In this document: positions 1 to 9,199 of the stretch, piece by piece
Position numbering within the stretch: the stretch's first letter is position 1
Layout of the letters: the number at the start of each line of letters is the position of its first letter
Assembly: GCA_913776195.1 (NCBI GenBank)
Contig: CAJYMH010000034.1
Coordinates: 1-64,000, forward strand
Source: an uncultured Caulobacter sp.
GTDB lineage: Bacteria > Pseudomonadota > Alphaproteobacteria > Caulobacterales > Caulobacteraceae
Reading direction: 5' to 3'
DNA: 64,000 nucleotides
The notes under the pieces: model-generated
Told to the model about the DNA's origin: nothing
Seen by the model: the letters and a program-made list of their open reading frames with translations, nothing else
The model's database searches: none
Translations under genes and position numbers: made by a program

Positions 1-73
1 GTTCGCCCGCACCAGCCCTGAGCCGGATCCCTCCGAACTTTATACCGACGTGTACCTGGAGGCCGCCCAGTGA
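1..73 (+). CDS. pdhA: Pyruvate dehydrogenase E1 alpha subunit, C-terminal tail (partial)
   Basis: Only the last 23 codons are in the window. They end in a stretch reading [13 protein letters not shown] before the TGA at 71-73, the usual ending of alphaproteobacterial E1-alpha subunits. The stop overlaps the GTG start of pdhB in a GTGA junction, so the two E1 subunits are translationally coupled, as expected for partners of one alpha2-beta2 thiamine-diphosphate enzyme. The identification rests on this short tail plus the pdhB-pdhC-lpdA context. Confidence 0.85.
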   Translation, partial: FARTSPEPDPSELYTDVYLEAAQ

Positions 74-1446
74 CGGACATCCTCATGCCCGCGCTCTCTC
101 CGACCATGGAAGAGGGCACCCTGGCCAAGTGGCTGGTGAACGAAGGCGACGAAGTGAAGGCCGGCGATGTGATCGCCGAAATCGAGACTGACAAGGCGAC
201 CATGGAAGTGGAAGCCGTCGACGAAGGCGTGCTGGAGGCCATTCTGGTCGCCGCCGGCTCGGAAGGCGTAAAGGTCAACACCCCGATCGCGCGCCTGAAG
301 GGCGACGGCGAAGCCGCTGCTCCGACCTCGGCTCCGGCCCAGTCGGCCGGCGACGCTGAGAAGCAGCAGCCCGAAGCCGCCAAGCCGCAGGCCGAAGGCG
401 AAGCCACGGTCCCGGTGAAGCCGAAGGTCGAGCTGAAGGATCCGGAAATTCCGGAAGGTACGCCGATGGTGAAGATCACCGTCCGTGACGCCCTGCGCGA
501 CGCCATGGCCGAGGAGATGCGCCGCAATCCGGACGTCTTCCTGATGGGCGAGGAAGTCGCCCAGTACCAGGGCGCCTATAAGGTCAGCCGCGACCTGCTG
601 CAGGAGTTCGGCGACAAGCGCGTCATCGACACCCCGATCACCGAGTACGGCTTCGCCGGTCTCGGCGTCGGCGCCGCCATGGCTGGCCTGAAGCCGATCG
701 TGGAGTTCATGACCTGGAACTTCGCCATGCAGGCGATCGACCACATCGTGAACTCGGCCGCCAAGACGCTCTACATGTCCGGTGGCCAGATCAAGTCGTC
801 GATCGTGTTCCGGGGCCCCAACGGCGCCGCTGCTCGCGTGGGCGCCCAGCACAGCCAGGACTATTCGGCGTGGTACGGCAGCGTGCCTGGCCTGAAGGTC
901 GTCGCCCCGTATGACGCGGCTGACGCCAAGGGCTTGCTGAAGGCCGCCATCCGCGATCCGAACCCGGTCGTCGTGCTCGAGCATGAGATGATGTACGGCG
1001 TCGAATTCGACATCCCGGACGTCGAGGACTGGGTTGTGCCGATCGGCAAGGCCAAGGTCCGCCGCGAAGGTAAGGACGTCACCATCACCGCGCACTCGCG
1101 CATGGTGGGCCTGGCCCTGAAGGCCGCCGAGATCCTCGCGGAAGAAGGCATCGAAGCCGAGATCGTCGACCTGCGGACCATCCGTCCGCTGGACCACGAC
1201 ACGATCCTGGAAAGCGTCAAGAAGACCAACCGCCTGGTGGCGACCGAGGAAGGCTGGGGCCCGATGGGCGTCGGCGCTGAGATCGTCGCTCGGGTGATCG
1301 AGCACGCCTTCGACTATCTGGATGCGCCGCCGCTGCGCGTGCACCAAGAAGACGTGCCGCTGCCTTACGCCGCCAATCTGGAGGCGCTGTCGCTGCCGTC
1401 GGTCGACAAGATCGTCAAGGCGGCCAAGGCGGTCTGCTACAAGTGA
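70..1446 (+). CDS. pdhB: Pyruvate dehydrogenase E1 beta subunit with N-terminal lipoyl domain
   Basis: Beta half of the E1 component, which decarboxylates pyruvate and reductively acetylates lipoyl groups. Residues 1-77 are a biotinyl/lipoyl domain with the lipoyl lysine K42 in the [15 protein letters not shown] motif. A linker rich in Ala, Pro and Glu (about 80-130) follows, then a transketolase-type pyrimidine-binding domain and C-terminal domain (about 135-455). At 458 residues it is over 100 longer than E1-beta proteins without a lipoyl domain; this hybrid form is known from Caulobacter and Rhizobiales. The lipoyl domain is nearly identical to that of the E2 gene downstream, which suggests duplication. 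GTG start overlaps the pdhA stop. Confidence 0.97.
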   Translation: MTDILMPALSPTMEEGTLAKWLVNEGDEVKAGDVIAEIETDKATMEVEAVDEGVLEAILVAAGSEGVKVNTPIARLKGDGEAAAPTSAPAQSAGDAEKQQPEAAKPQAEGEATVPVKPKVELKDPEIPEGTPMVKITVRDALRDAMAEEMRRNPDVFLMGEEVAQYQGAYKVSRDLLQEFGDKRVIDTPITEYGFAGLGVGAAMAGLKPIVEFMTWNFAMQAIDHIVNSAAKTLYMSGGQIKSSIVFRGPNGAAARVGAQHSQDYSAWYGSVPGLKVVAPYDAADAKGLLKAAIRDPNPVVVLEHEMMYGVEFDIPDVEDWVVPIGKAKVRREGKDVTITAHSRMVGLALKAAEILAEEGIEAEIVDLRTIRPLDHDTILESVKKTNRLVATEEGWGPMGVGAEIVARVIEHAFDYLDAPPLRVHQEDVPLPYAANLEALSLPSVDKIVKAAKAVCYK

Positions 1447-1543
1447 TGAAGCCGCCGGTCGCCCTGTACGCAGCGGCGGCCGGCGCGCCTTCGAGATATC
1501 GGAGGGCTACGGCCTTCCCCGCGCACCTGAATAGGGAAGACGC

Positions 1544-2815
1544 ATGACCGACATCCTGATGCCCGCCCTGTCTCCGACCATGGAGGAAGGCACCCTGGCC
1601 AAGTGGCTGGTGAAAGAGGGCGACGTGGTCAAGGCCGGCGACGTGATCGCCGAGATCGAGACCGACAAGGCCACCATGGAAGTGGAGGCCGTCGACGAGG
1701 GTGTTCTCACCCAGATCGTCGTCCCCGGCGGCACCGAGGGCGTGAAGGTGAACGCCCTGATCGCCGTGCTGAAGGCCGATGGCGAGGAACTTTCCGCGCC
1801 GAAGGCGGCCCCGGCCGCGGAAGCCCCCACGTCTGAGGCTCCGAAAGCGGAAGCGCCCAAGATCGAAGCCAAGCCGGCTGAAGCGCCGAAAGTCGCTGCA
1901 GCCCCGGCCGCGAAGGCCGATGGCTCGCGCATCTTCGCCTCGCCGCTGGCCCGTCGCATCGCCGAGCAGGCCGGCCTGGACCTGAAGGCGGTCGCCGGCT
2001 CTGGCCCGCATGGCCGCATCATCAAGGCCGACGTGGAGGCCGCCAAGGCCAAGGGCCCGACCGCCGCAGCGGCCGGCGCTCCCCCCGCCCAGGCCAAGAG
2101 CCTCGCTCAGCTGGGCATCCCGGACGGCTCCTACGACCTCGTTCCGCTGGACGGCATGCGCAAGACCATCGCGCGCCGCCTGACCGAGAGCGCCCGCGAC
2201 ATCCCGCACTTCCCGCTGAACATCGACATCGAGATCGATGCGCTGCTGGCCGCCCGCGGCCGCATCAACAAGATGCTGGAGAAGACGGGCGTGAAGGTGT
2301 CGGTCAACGACATCGTCATCAAGGCCGCCGCCATGGCCCTGAAGCAGGTGCCGGAGGCAAACGCCAGCTTCACGCCGGAGGGCATCGCCCTGCATCATCA
2401 CGCCGATGTGGCGGTCGCGGTGGCGATCGACGGTGGCCTGATCACCCCGATCATCCGCAAGGCCGAGCTGAAGACGCTGTCGCAGATCGCCGTCGAGATG
2501 AAGGATCTGGCCGAGCGCGCGCGGAACAAGAAGCTGAAGCCCGAGGAATTCCAGGGCGGTACCTTCTCGGTCTCGAACCTCGGCATGTTCGGCATCAAGT
2601 CGTTCAGCTCGATCATCAACGAGCCGCATGGCGCGATCATGAGCGTCGGCGCCGGCGAGCAACGCCCGGTCGTTAAGAACGGCCAACTGGCCGTGGCCAC
2701 GGTGATGACCGTGACCCTAACCTGCGACCACCGCGTGGTGGACGGCGCCGTGGGCGCCAAGTTCCTGTCGGTCTTCAAGCCCATGCTCGAAGATCCGGCG
2801 ACCATGCTGGCCTAA
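1544..2815 (+). CDS. pdhC: Dihydrolipoamide acetyltransferase (E2 of pyruvate dehydrogenase)
   Basis: Core E2 enzyme that moves the acetyl group from lipoamide to CoA. It has one lipoyl domain (1-77, lipoyl lysine K42), an Ala/Pro/Lys-rich linker, a peripheral subunit-binding domain (about 127-165, from [13 protein letters not shown] to GRIIKADVE) and the catalytic acyltransferase domain (about 195-423), whose active-site motif [10 protein letters not shown] lies near the C-terminus. ATG start preceded by AGGGAAG. A 97-nt gap separates it from pdhB and contains a 7-bp stem (GCCGCCG 1451-1457, CGGCGGC 1474-1480) that might affect relative expression. Length 423 is normal. Confidence 0.97.
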   Translation: MTDILMPALSPTMEEGTLAKWLVKEGDVVKAGDVIAEIETDKATMEVEAVDEGVLTQIVVPGGTEGVKVNALIAVLKADGEELSAPKAAPAAEAPTSEAPKAEAPKIEAKPAEAPKVAAAPAAKADGSRIFASPLARRIAEQAGLDLKAVAGSGPHGRIIKADVEAAKAKGPTAAAAGAPPAQAKSLAQLGIPDGSYDLVPLDGMRKTIARRLTESARDIPHFPLNIDIEIDALLAARGRINKMLEKTGVKVSVNDIVIKAAAMALKQVPEANASFTPEGIALHHHADVAVAVAIDGGLITPIIRKAELKTLSQIAVEMKDLAERARNKKLKPEEFQGGTFSVSNLGMFGIKSFSSIINEPHGAIMSVGAGEQRPVVKNGQLAVATVMTVTLTCDHRVVDGAVGAKFLSVFKPMLEDPATMLA

Positions 2816-2822
2816 GTGCGCG

Positions 2823-2844
2823 GGCCCCGGTGAAAACCGGGGCC
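2823..2844 (+). terminator. GAAA-loop hairpin between pdhC and lpdA
   Basis: Perfect 9-bp stem GGCCCCGGT / ACCGGGGCC closed by a GAAA tetraloop (2832-2835), 8 nt after the pdhC stop and followed by TGAACTTTTC. The U-tract is short, so it could be a weak terminator that lowers lpdA expression relative to E1/E2, or an mRNA stabiliser. The seen structure is certain; the role is inferred. Confidence 0.65.
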
Positions 2845-2902
2845 TGAACTTTTCATCGCCGCCTCGTGTCCGGTTCGCCGGCGGGCGGGGAAGGGGATTT
2901 CA

Positions 2903-4309
2903 ATGTCCACGGAATTCGACGTTCTCGTCATCGGCTCCGGCCCCGGCGGCTATGTGACCGCCATCCGCGCCAGCCAACTGGGCTTCAAGACCGCCATCGT
3001 CGAGCGGGAGAACCTGGGCGGCATCTGCTTGAACTGGGGCTGCATCCCCACCAAGGCCCTGCTGAAGTCCGGCGAAATCTACGAGCAGCTGGATCACCTG
3101 GGTGACTACGGCTTGGGCGTCACCGGCCGCTCCTACGACTTCAAGAAGATCGTCGAGCGCTCGCGCGGTGTGGCTTCGCAGATGTCACGCGGCATCGCCG
3201 GCCTGATGAAGAAGCACAAGATCGAGGTCATCGAGGGGACCGCCAAGCTGGAGAAGGGCGCGCCCGCTCCGAAGGCCGTGATCGCCCTGAAGGCCGGCGG
3301 TTCGCGCACGGTCCAGGCCAAACACGTGATCCTGGCCACCGGCGCCCGTGGCCGCAGCATCCCCGCCATCGGCCTGGAGCCGGACGGCGACCGTATCTGG
3401 GGCTATCGCGACGCTCTGGTCGCGCCGGAGCGCCCGGACACCCTCTTGGTGATCGGCTCGGGCGCCATCGGCATCGAGTTCGCCAGCTTCTTCCGCGCCC
3501 TGGGCGCGGAAGTGACTGTCGTCGAGGCCGTCGATCGCATCATGCCGGTCGAGGACGTCGAGGTCTCTAAGGCCGCCCAGAAGGCGTTCGAGAAGCGCGG
3601 GCTGAAGTTCCGCATCGGCGCCAAGGTGACCAAGCTGTCGAAGTCCAAGACGGGCGTGACGGTGGATATCGAGATCGGCGGCAAGGCCGAGACCCTGACC
3701 GCTGAGCGCGCCATCGTCGCCGTCGGCATCACCGGCAATGTCGAAAACCTGGGCCTTGAAGGCCTGGGCGTGAAGGTCGATCGCGGCCACATCGTCAACG
3801 ACAAGCACGGCAAGACCAATGTCGCCGGCCTCTACGCCATCGGCGACGTGGCCGGCCCGCCCTGGCTCGCCCACAAGGCCAGCCACGAGGGCATCCACTG
3901 CGTGGAAGGCATCGCCGGCCTGAAGAGCAATAATCTGACCGCTCCGATCCCGGGCTGCACCTACGCCGACCCGCAGGTCGCCTCAGTCGGCCTGACCGAA
4001 GCCGCCGCCAAGGAAAAGGGCCTCGAGGTGAAGGTCGGCAAGTTCCCCTTCATCGGCAACGGCAAGGCCGTGGCCGCTGGTCACTCGGACGGCTTCATCA
4101 AAACTGTGTTCGACGCCAAGACCGGCGCGCTGCTCGGCGCGCACATGATCGGCGCTGAGGTCACCGAAATGATTCAGGGCTTCGCCATAGCCATGACCAT
4201 GGAAGCCACGGAAGAAGAGCTGTTCGCCACCGTGTTCCCGCACCCGACCATGTCGGAAGCGATGCACGAGGCGTCGCTGGCCGCCTACGGCCGCGTCCTA
4301 CATATCTAG
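2903..4309 (+). CDS. lpdA: Dihydrolipoyl dehydrogenase (E3)
   Basis: FAD flavoprotein that reoxidises dihydrolipoamide with NAD. It shows the FAD-binding GSGPGGYV motif (about 11-18), the redox disulfide in GGICLNWGCIPTK (about 40-52), the NAD-binding GSGAIGIEF segment (about 186-194), the second FAD motif YAIGDVAG (about 315-322) and the C-terminal catalytic His-Glu in HPTMSEAMHEA. Length 468 is typical. It lies 87 nt after pdhC, beyond a hairpin, and may also serve other 2-oxoacid dehydrogenases and the glycine cleavage system. Confidence 0.97.
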   Translation: MSTEFDVLVIGSGPGGYVTAIRASQLGFKTAIVERENLGGICLNWGCIPTKALLKSGEIYEQLDHLGDYGLGVTGRSYDFKKIVERSRGVASQMSRGIAGLMKKHKIEVIEGTAKLEKGAPAPKAVIALKAGGSRTVQAKHVILATGARGRSIPAIGLEPDGDRIWGYRDALVAPERPDTLLVIGSGAIGIEFASFFRALGAEVTVVEAVDRIMPVEDVEVSKAAQKAFEKRGLKFRIGAKVTKLSKSKTGVTVDIEIGGKAETLTAERAIVAVGITGNVENLGLEGLGVKVDRGHIVNDKHGKTNVAGLYAIGDVAGPPWLAHKASHEGIHCVEGIAGLKSNNLTAPIPGCTYADPQVASVGLTEAAAKEKGLEVKVGKFPFIGNGKAVAAGHSDGFIKTVFDAKTGALLGAHMIGAEVTEMIQGFAIAMTMEATEEELFATVFPHPTMSEAMHEASLAAYGRVLHI

Positions 4310-4313
4310 GGCG

Positions 4314-5294
4314 ATGCTCGGCCGCCGCCAGCTTCTCGCCGCCGGGTTCGCAACCGCCGCGGCGGGGGCTGCGCGGGCTCAGACGCCATACTGGTCGCCG
4401 CCGGCGGCGGAGCGGGAGCTCATGGTTCCCGTGACCGGCGGCCGCGTCTATGCGCGCTCCAATGGAGCATCGACAGGCGGACGGCTGCCGCTGGTCATGG
4501 CCCATGGCGGGCCGGGCAGCGCCCACGCCACCTTCCTGCCGGCCCTGAAGCTGGCCGAGGAGCGGCAGGTCATCCTCTACGACCAGCTCGATTGCGGCCG
4601 CTCCGACATCCCCAACGATCCCGCCAACTGGACCGTGCCGCGCTTCGTGGACGAGGTGGAGGCGATCCGCGCCGCCTTCGGGCTGAAGCGTTTCCATTTT
4701 CTGGGCGCGTCCTGGGGCGGAACGATCGCCCTGGAGTACGGGGCTCGGCGGCCGAAAGAACTCGCCGGTCTGATCCTGCAAGGGCCTCTGATCTCGACGA
4801 AGATCTGGATCGACGATGCGAACCGCTTGGTGGCGAACCTGCCGGCGCACGTGCGCGCGGTCCTCGCCGAGGGGGAGCGCACCGGCGTGCGTGGCGAAGC
4901 CTATGACCGGGCCGTGGCGGCCTTCTACGCCACCTACAACCGCCTGGAGCGCCCGCCGGCCTATGTGCGGGACTATCAGGCCAAGCTGCCGATCCGCTTC
5001 AACACGGCGCTCTACAACCACATGTGGGGACCGAGCGAATTCATATGTACAGGTACGCTCAAGGCTTATGACGGCGAGCCGCTGCTGAAGCGGATCACCG
5101 CGCCGACCCTGGTCCTCTGCGGTGAGTACGATGAAGCACCGGCGGCCACCGGCGCACGGTTCGCCCGTCAGCTCCGCAAAGGCCGGCTGGAAGTGGTGCC
5201 GCGCGCGGCCCACGGCATTCAGACCGATCAGCCGGACGCCTATGTGGCGGCGCTCCGCAAGGCCCTGGCGCGGTTCGAGGCTGGTCTCGCCTAG
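4314..5294 (+). CDS. Proline-iminopeptidase-like alpha/beta hydrolase with Tat-type signal
   Basis: Alpha/beta hydrolase of the prolyl aminopeptidase (peptidase S33) group. Visible are the oxyanion region MAHGGPGSAH, the DQLDCGRSD segment, the nucleophile elbow GASWGG (Ser about 137), an acidic residue in CGEYDEA and the catalytic His in RAAHGIQTD. The N-terminus LGRRQLLAAGFATAAAGAARA looks like a Tat signal peptide, so the product is probably periplasmic. It starts 4 nt after lpdA. The substrate is unknown: small peptides or esters are both possible. Its TAG stop shares CTAG with the convergent SMR gene. Confidence 0.85.
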   Translation: MLGRRQLLAAGFATAAAGAARAQTPYWSPPAAERELMVPVTGGRVYARSNGASTGGRLPLVMAHGGPGSAHATFLPALKLAEERQVILYDQLDCGRSDIPNDPANWTVPRFVDEVEAIRAAFGLKRFHFLGASWGGTIALEYGARRPKELAGLILQGPLISTKIWIDDANRLVANLPAHVRAVLAEGERTGVRGEAYDRAVAAFYATYNRLERPPAYVRDYQAKLPIRFNTALYNHMWGPSEFICTGTLKAYDGEPLLKRITAPTLVLCGEYDEAPAATGARFARQLRKGRLEVVPRAAHGIQTDQPDAYVAALRKALARFEAGLA

Positions 5295-5617
5295 TGAACC
5301 TTGGTGGTCAAGTTCAGGCCGATGGCGCCAACCACGATCAGCCCGACGAACAGGATCTGCAGCGGCGACAGTGGCTGCGTGAACGCCAGCCATCCGATCA
5401 GGGAGATGGCCGCGATGCCCACCCCTGACCAGACGGCATAGGTGACGCCCACGGGGATGCGGGTCATCACGAACGACAACGCCCAGAAGCAGCCCGAATA
5501 GAGAATGATCGACGCCACGCCGAAGAGCGGCTTGGAGAAACCCTCCGACGCCTTCAGCAGCGACGTGGCGGCGACCTCGGCGGCGATGCAGATCGCCAGC
5601 AACAACCAGACGTTCAA
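5291..5617 (-). CDS. Small multidrug resistance (SMR) family transporter
   Basis: A 108-residue protein with four predicted membrane helices. It carries the membrane-embedded Glu of the family at position 14 (CIAAEVAATS) and the PVGVTYAVWSGVG segment typical of EmrE/SugE proteins. Such proteins act as dimers exporting cationic compounds or guanidinium in exchange for protons. The sequence looks closer to EmrE/QacE than to SugE, but this is a judgement by eye. Probably co-transcribed with the DoxX gene 7 nt upstream. Confidence 0.9.
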   Translation of the reverse strand: MNVWLLLAICIAAEVAATSLLKASEGFSKPLFGVASIILYSGCFWALSFVMTRIPVGVTYAVWSGVGIAAISLIGWLAFTQPLSPLQILFVGLIVVGAIGLNLTTKVH

Positions 5618-5624
5618 GCCGACC

Positions 5625-6020
5625 TCAGCTAATCTTGCGGACCGTGGCGTCCAGGCTCCACGGACCCGGGCCCGCGAAGACCAGGTAGAAGAACACGAAG
5701 CAGAACAGCACCGCCGGTTCGCCGCCGTTCAGCGCCGGATAGAAGCTGCTGCCGGCGTGGGCGAGGAGGTAGGCCACCGCCATCTGGCCTGACAGGATGA
5801 AGGCGACCGGCCGGGTGAATAGGCCCAGAGCCACCAAAGCGCCGCCGATGATCTCCAGCCAAGCGGCGACCACTAGCATCAGGGGCAGTGGATCGGGAGC
5901 GCCCGGCTGCGGGGCCGGGAAATGGAAGATTTTCATCAGGCCGTGCTGCATGAACAGCAGGGCCGTCACGATACGCAACACGCTGAGCGCCCGTGGCGCC
6001 CACACCGTCAACTGAAGCAC
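5625..6020 (-). CDS. DoxX family membrane protein
   Basis: A 131-residue, four-helix inner-membrane protein. It has the family signatures near the N-terminus (RIVTALLFMQHGLMKIF) and a central GLFTRPVAFILSGQMAVAYL helix. DoxX/DUF417-like proteins are often linked to thiol or quinone redox balance, but the reaction is not known. It lies 7 nt upstream of the SMR gene and 24 nt downstream of the acyl-CoA synthetase, so the three may form one transcript. Confidence 0.88.
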   Translation of the reverse strand: MLQLTVWAPRALSVLRIVTALLFMQHGLMKIFHFPAPQPGAPDPLPLMLVVAAWLEIIGGALVALGLFTRPVAFILSGQMAVAYLLAHAGSSFYPALNGGEPAVLFCFVFFYLVFAGPGPWSLDATVRKIS

Positions 6021-6044
6021 TTCGCCCTCCCTTGATTATGGGCT

Positions 6045-7601
6045 CTAGGCCGCTCTTGCGTCGGTCTCCGCCATGCGTTGGATCGCGACGTAATCGGTCT
6101 TGCCGCTGCCGAGGACCGGCACTTCCGGCACCTTGAGGATGCGGCGCGGCACGGCCAGCTCAGGCGCGCCGACGGTCTGAGCGTGGGCGACCAACGGCGC
6201 CACATCGGCGTCGTTGCGGTCGGTGACCAGGATCAGGCGTTCGCCCTTCTTCTTGTCCGGCATGGCGATGACGGCATGGCGGCCGTCCGGCCAGACGGCG
6301 GTCGCAAGGTCTTCCGCTGCGGTGAGCGAGACCATTTCACCGCCGATCTTGGCGAAGCGCTTCACGCGTCCCTGAATGGTGATCCAGGTCCCGTTGTCGT
6401 CGATGGTCACCACGTCGCCAGTGTCATGCCAGCCGTCCACGGTCGCTTCCAGACTGCCGTCCTCGTTGAGATAACCAGCCATGATGTTGGGGCCACGGAC
6501 GAACAGTCGACCGCCCAGCGGGATGCCCTCTACGGGCTCGACCCGGTAGTCCATACCGGGCAGCAAGCCGCCCACGGTTCCGCGGCGGTTGTCGTCCGGC
6601 TTGTTGACCGCGATGACCGGGGACGCCTCGGTCGCACCATAGCCTTCCAGCAGGGGCACGCCGCCGAAGCGTTCGGCGATCAGGTTGTGGGTTTCCTCAC
6701 GGACCTTTTCGGCGCCGCAGACCACGAACTTCAGGCCGGACAGATCACCCGGCTCGGCGGCCCGAGCGTACTGATTGACGAAGGTGTCCGTAGCCAGCAG
6801 CAGCGCCGCCTTGCTCTCGCGGATCAGCGGCGGGATTTGCTTGGTGTGCAGAGGCGAGGGGTACTCGAACGCCTTCATCCCGGTCAGCAGAGGCAGGATG
6901 ACCCCACCGGTCAGGCCGAAGCAGTGGAAGGTGGGCAGCGGGTTGAACAGAACCCAGTCGGGGTCGAGATCGATGTGCGCGGCGATCTGGTAGGCGTTGG
7001 CGACCAGGTTTTCCTGGGTAAGCACCACACCACGGGGCGCTCCGAAGCTGCCGGAGGTGAACAGCACCACGCCGGGATCCGATGGTTTGGTCGCGGTGCG
7101 GAACCGACGGGGCAGGGCCCCTGCGGCGGCGGCGAACAGCTTGTCCGGAAGGCCAATGGTTTGGCGCACATCCTCAAGATAGGTGATCTGCGCCTGGCTC
7201 TCGATGGCGTCCACCAAGTCGTGCAGCTTGCCCAGTTCGATGAACTTGTGAGCGGTCAGCACGCGCTTGACGCCGGCCAACTGGCAGGCGGCCCTCAAGT
7301 TGCGGATGCCGGACGTGAAGTTCAGCATCGTCGGCACGCGGCCGAAGGCATGCAGGGCGAAGAAGGTCACCACCACGCCCGCGCCGGACGGCAGCAGGAT
7401 GCCTACATGCTCGCCCGGCTGGGTCATGGCCGCGATCTTGCGGCCCAATGCGAAGCTAGCGCGGATCAGGTCGGTGTAGGTGAGCGGATTGCGATCCTGG
7501 TCCTCCAGGATCAGTTTCTTCGCGCCGAAGCGGTCGCGGGCGTCGAGCAGGGCGTCGAAGATCGGACGCTGCGCCGACCGCGGATCGAAAGCACGCGGCA
7601 T
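6045..7601 (-). CDS. AMP-dependent acyl-CoA/acyl-ACP synthetase
   Basis: ANL-superfamily adenylating enzyme of 518 residues. The P-loop-like motif LFTSGSFGAPRGVVLT (about 177-192), the LEGYGATEASP motif (about 318-328), the TGD of the hinge region (about 391) and a C-terminal lysine in LGSGKTDY are all visible. Similarity by eye is highest to the synthetase half of Aas (2-acyl-GPE acyltransferase/acyl-ACP synthetase), without the acyltransferase domain. It probably activates a fatty acid for phospholipid remodelling or salvage, with the substrate unproven. Confidence 0.87.
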   Translation of the reverse strand: MPRAFDPRSAQRPIFDALLDARDRFGAKKLILEDQDRNPLTYTDLIRASFALGRKIAAMTQPGEHVGILLPSGAGVVVTFFALHAFGRVPTMLNFTSGIRNLRAACQLAGVKRVLTAHKFIELGKLHDLVDAIESQAQITYLEDVRQTIGLPDKLFAAAAGALPRRFRTATKPSDPGVVLFTSGSFGAPRGVVLTQENLVANAYQIAAHIDLDPDWVLFNPLPTFHCFGLTGGVILPLLTGMKAFEYPSPLHTKQIPPLIRESKAALLLATDTFVNQYARAAEPGDLSGLKFVVCGAEKVREETHNLIAERFGGVPLLEGYGATEASPVIAVNKPDDNRRGTVGGLLPGMDYRVEPVEGIPLGGRLFVRGPNIMAGYLNEDGSLEATVDGWHDTGDVVTIDDNGTWITIQGRVKRFAKIGGEMVSLTAAEDLATAVWPDGRHAVIAMPDKKKGERLILVTDRNDADVAPLVAHAQTVGAPELAVPRRILKVPEVPVLGSGKTDYVAIQRMAETDARAA

Positions 7602-7769
7602 AAACTTAAAAACCTCCCCGAAAGACTCTCATGCTTTCGTTGTGACCGGCGAAGCTAGCCTTGGCCGTTGGGCTTGAAAAGATATGACACACTTCGTGAG
7701 GGGTAACGCTTTGCCGCATAAGGCGGTTCAAAGCTTGATCCTGAGCCTCAAAAGACCGATTTAGGCCGC

Positions 7770-8732
7770 ATGGTCACCCTGATCGACACCGTATCCGCCA
7801 AGGCGGTCCGCCACCCCGAAAAGCAGAACCGCCCGGAAACGCCGGTCCTGCGCAAACCGGAGTGGTTGCGCGTGAAGGCGCCGGGCTCCGCCGGATACAA
7901 CGAAACGCGCGGAATCGTGCGCGATCACAAGCTGGTCACGGTGTGTGAAGAAGCGGCCTGTCCGAACATCGGCGAGTGCTGGACCCAGAAGCACGCGACC
8001 ATGATGATCATGGGCGAGACCTGCACTCGCGCCTGCGCCTTCTGCAACGTAGCGACGGGCATGCCCAACCCGCTCGACCCGACCGAGCCGCAGCGCGTGG
8101 CCGAAGCGGTGGCCAAGATGGGCCTGAAGCATGTGGTCATCACCTCGGTGGATCGCGACGACCTGACCGACGGCGGCGCCGACCACTTTGCCCAGGTGGT
8201 TCGCGCCATTCGCATGGCCGCGCCGGCCACCACCATCGAGATCCTGACGCCGGACTTCCTGCGCAAGGACGGGTCTGAGAAGATCGTCATCGACTCCAAG
8301 CCGGACGTCTTCAACCACAACCTCGAAACGGTCCCGCGGCTCTATCTGAAGATCCGTCCGGGCGCACGCTACTTCCACTCCCTGCGCCTGCTGCAGCAGG
8401 TGAAGGAACGCGACCCCGAGCAGTTCACCAAGAGCGGCCTGATGGTCGGCCTTGGCGAGACCAAGGAAGAGGTCATGCAGGTGATGGACGACATGCGGTC
8501 CGCCGGCGTCGACTTCATCACCATCGGCCAATACCTGCAGCCCACGCGCAAGCACGCGGCCGTCGATCGCTTCGTGACGCCGGACGAGTTCAAGGCCTAT
8601 GAGGCCATCGCCCGCGCCAAGGGCTTCCTGATGGTGTCGTCCAGCCCGCTGACCCGTTCGTCGCACCACGCCGGCGAGGATTTCGCCAAGCTGCAGGCGG
8701 CGCGTCGAGCCCGCGAAGGCCTGACGGCCTAA
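7770..8732 (+). CDS. lipA: Lipoyl synthase
   Basis: Radical-SAM enzyme that inserts two sulfurs into protein-bound octanoyl groups. Both iron-sulfur clusters can be located: the auxiliary cluster cysteines in [13 protein letters not shown] (about 53-65) and the radical-SAM motif CTRACAFC (about 80-87). The C-terminal serine-rich segment [13 protein letters not shown] is also present. Length 320 is normal. Its products are needed by pdhB, pdhC and other 2-oxoacid dehydrogenases, which fits its position a few kilobases from the pdh genes. A RatA-like gene follows after 5 nt. Confidence 0.97.
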   Translation: MVTLIDTVSAKAVRHPEKQNRPETPVLRKPEWLRVKAPGSAGYNETRGIVRDHKLVTVCEEAACPNIGECWTQKHATMMIMGETCTRACAFCNVATGMPNPLDPTEPQRVAEAVAKMGLKHVVITSVDRDDLTDGGADHFAQVVRAIRMAAPATTIEILTPDFLRKDGSEKIVIDSKPDVFNHNLETVPRLYLKIRPGARYFHSLRLLQQVKERDPEQFTKSGLMVGLGETKEEVMQVMDDMRSAGVDFITIGQYLQPTRKHAAVDRFVTPDEFKAYEAIARAKGFLMVSSSPLTRSSHHAGEDFAKLQAARRAREGLTA

Positions 8733-8737
8733 GCGCC

Positions 8738-9199
8738 TTGCGCCACAGCGTCTCTCGCGTTCTACCCTATACGCCCGACCAGTTGTTCGAACTGGTCGGC
8801 GACGTGAAGCGCTACCCGGACTTTGTGCCGTGGGTGACGTCGCTGCGCACCTGGAACGACCGCCCGGAAGTGGAGGGCGTCTCCAGCCTCGACGCCGAGG
8901 CGGCGGTGGGCTTCTCCTTACTGAAAGAGAAGTTCTCCACCCACGTGCGGCGCGACCGGGTCAATCACCAGATCGACGTGTCGCTGATCAGCGGTCCGTT
9001 CAAGAAGCTGCGCAACCGCTGGCGGTTCATCCCGCACGAGCAGGGGACCGAGGTCTTGTTCGACATCGACTTCGAATTTCGGATGCGGTTTCTGGACGGC
9101 ATCCTGGCGTCCAATTTCGATCATGCGGTGGCCCGTCTGATCGGTTGCTTCGACGCCCGCGCCCGCACGCTCTACGGAACAGCTTCGGGCGTCGTCTGA
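8738..9199 (+). CDS. RatA/COQ10-type polyketide-cyclase (START-like) protein
   Basis: A 153-residue SRPBCC/START-like protein beginning with the family pattern RHSVSRVLPYTPDQLFELV and DVKRYPDFVPWV. Family members include mitochondrial Coq10, a ubiquinone-binding chaperone, and bacterial RatA; the annotation as a toxin in some genomes is doubtful. The start is TTG at 8738, 5 nt after lipA, and the two form an operon. The last 28 bp overlap the convergent FUSC gene in antisense. Confidence 0.9.
   Translation: MRHSVSRVLPYTPDQLFELVGDVKRYPDFVPWVTSLRTWNDRPEVEGVSSLDAEAAVGFSLLKEKFSTHVRRDRVNHQIDVSLISGPFKKLRNRWRFIPHEQGTEVLFDIDFEFRMRFLDGILASNFDHAVARLIGCFDARARTLYGTASGVV

Noticed and set aside
1415..2686. 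Long open frame antisense to pdhC
   Set aside because: Arg/Leu/Asp/His-rich translation with no motifs, exactly opposite a well-identified E2 gene; a GC-rich shadow frame.
6078..7658. 526-codon frame opposite the acyl-CoA synthetase
   Set aside because: The minus-strand frame carries clear ANL motifs; this one is low in complexity and unrelated to any family.
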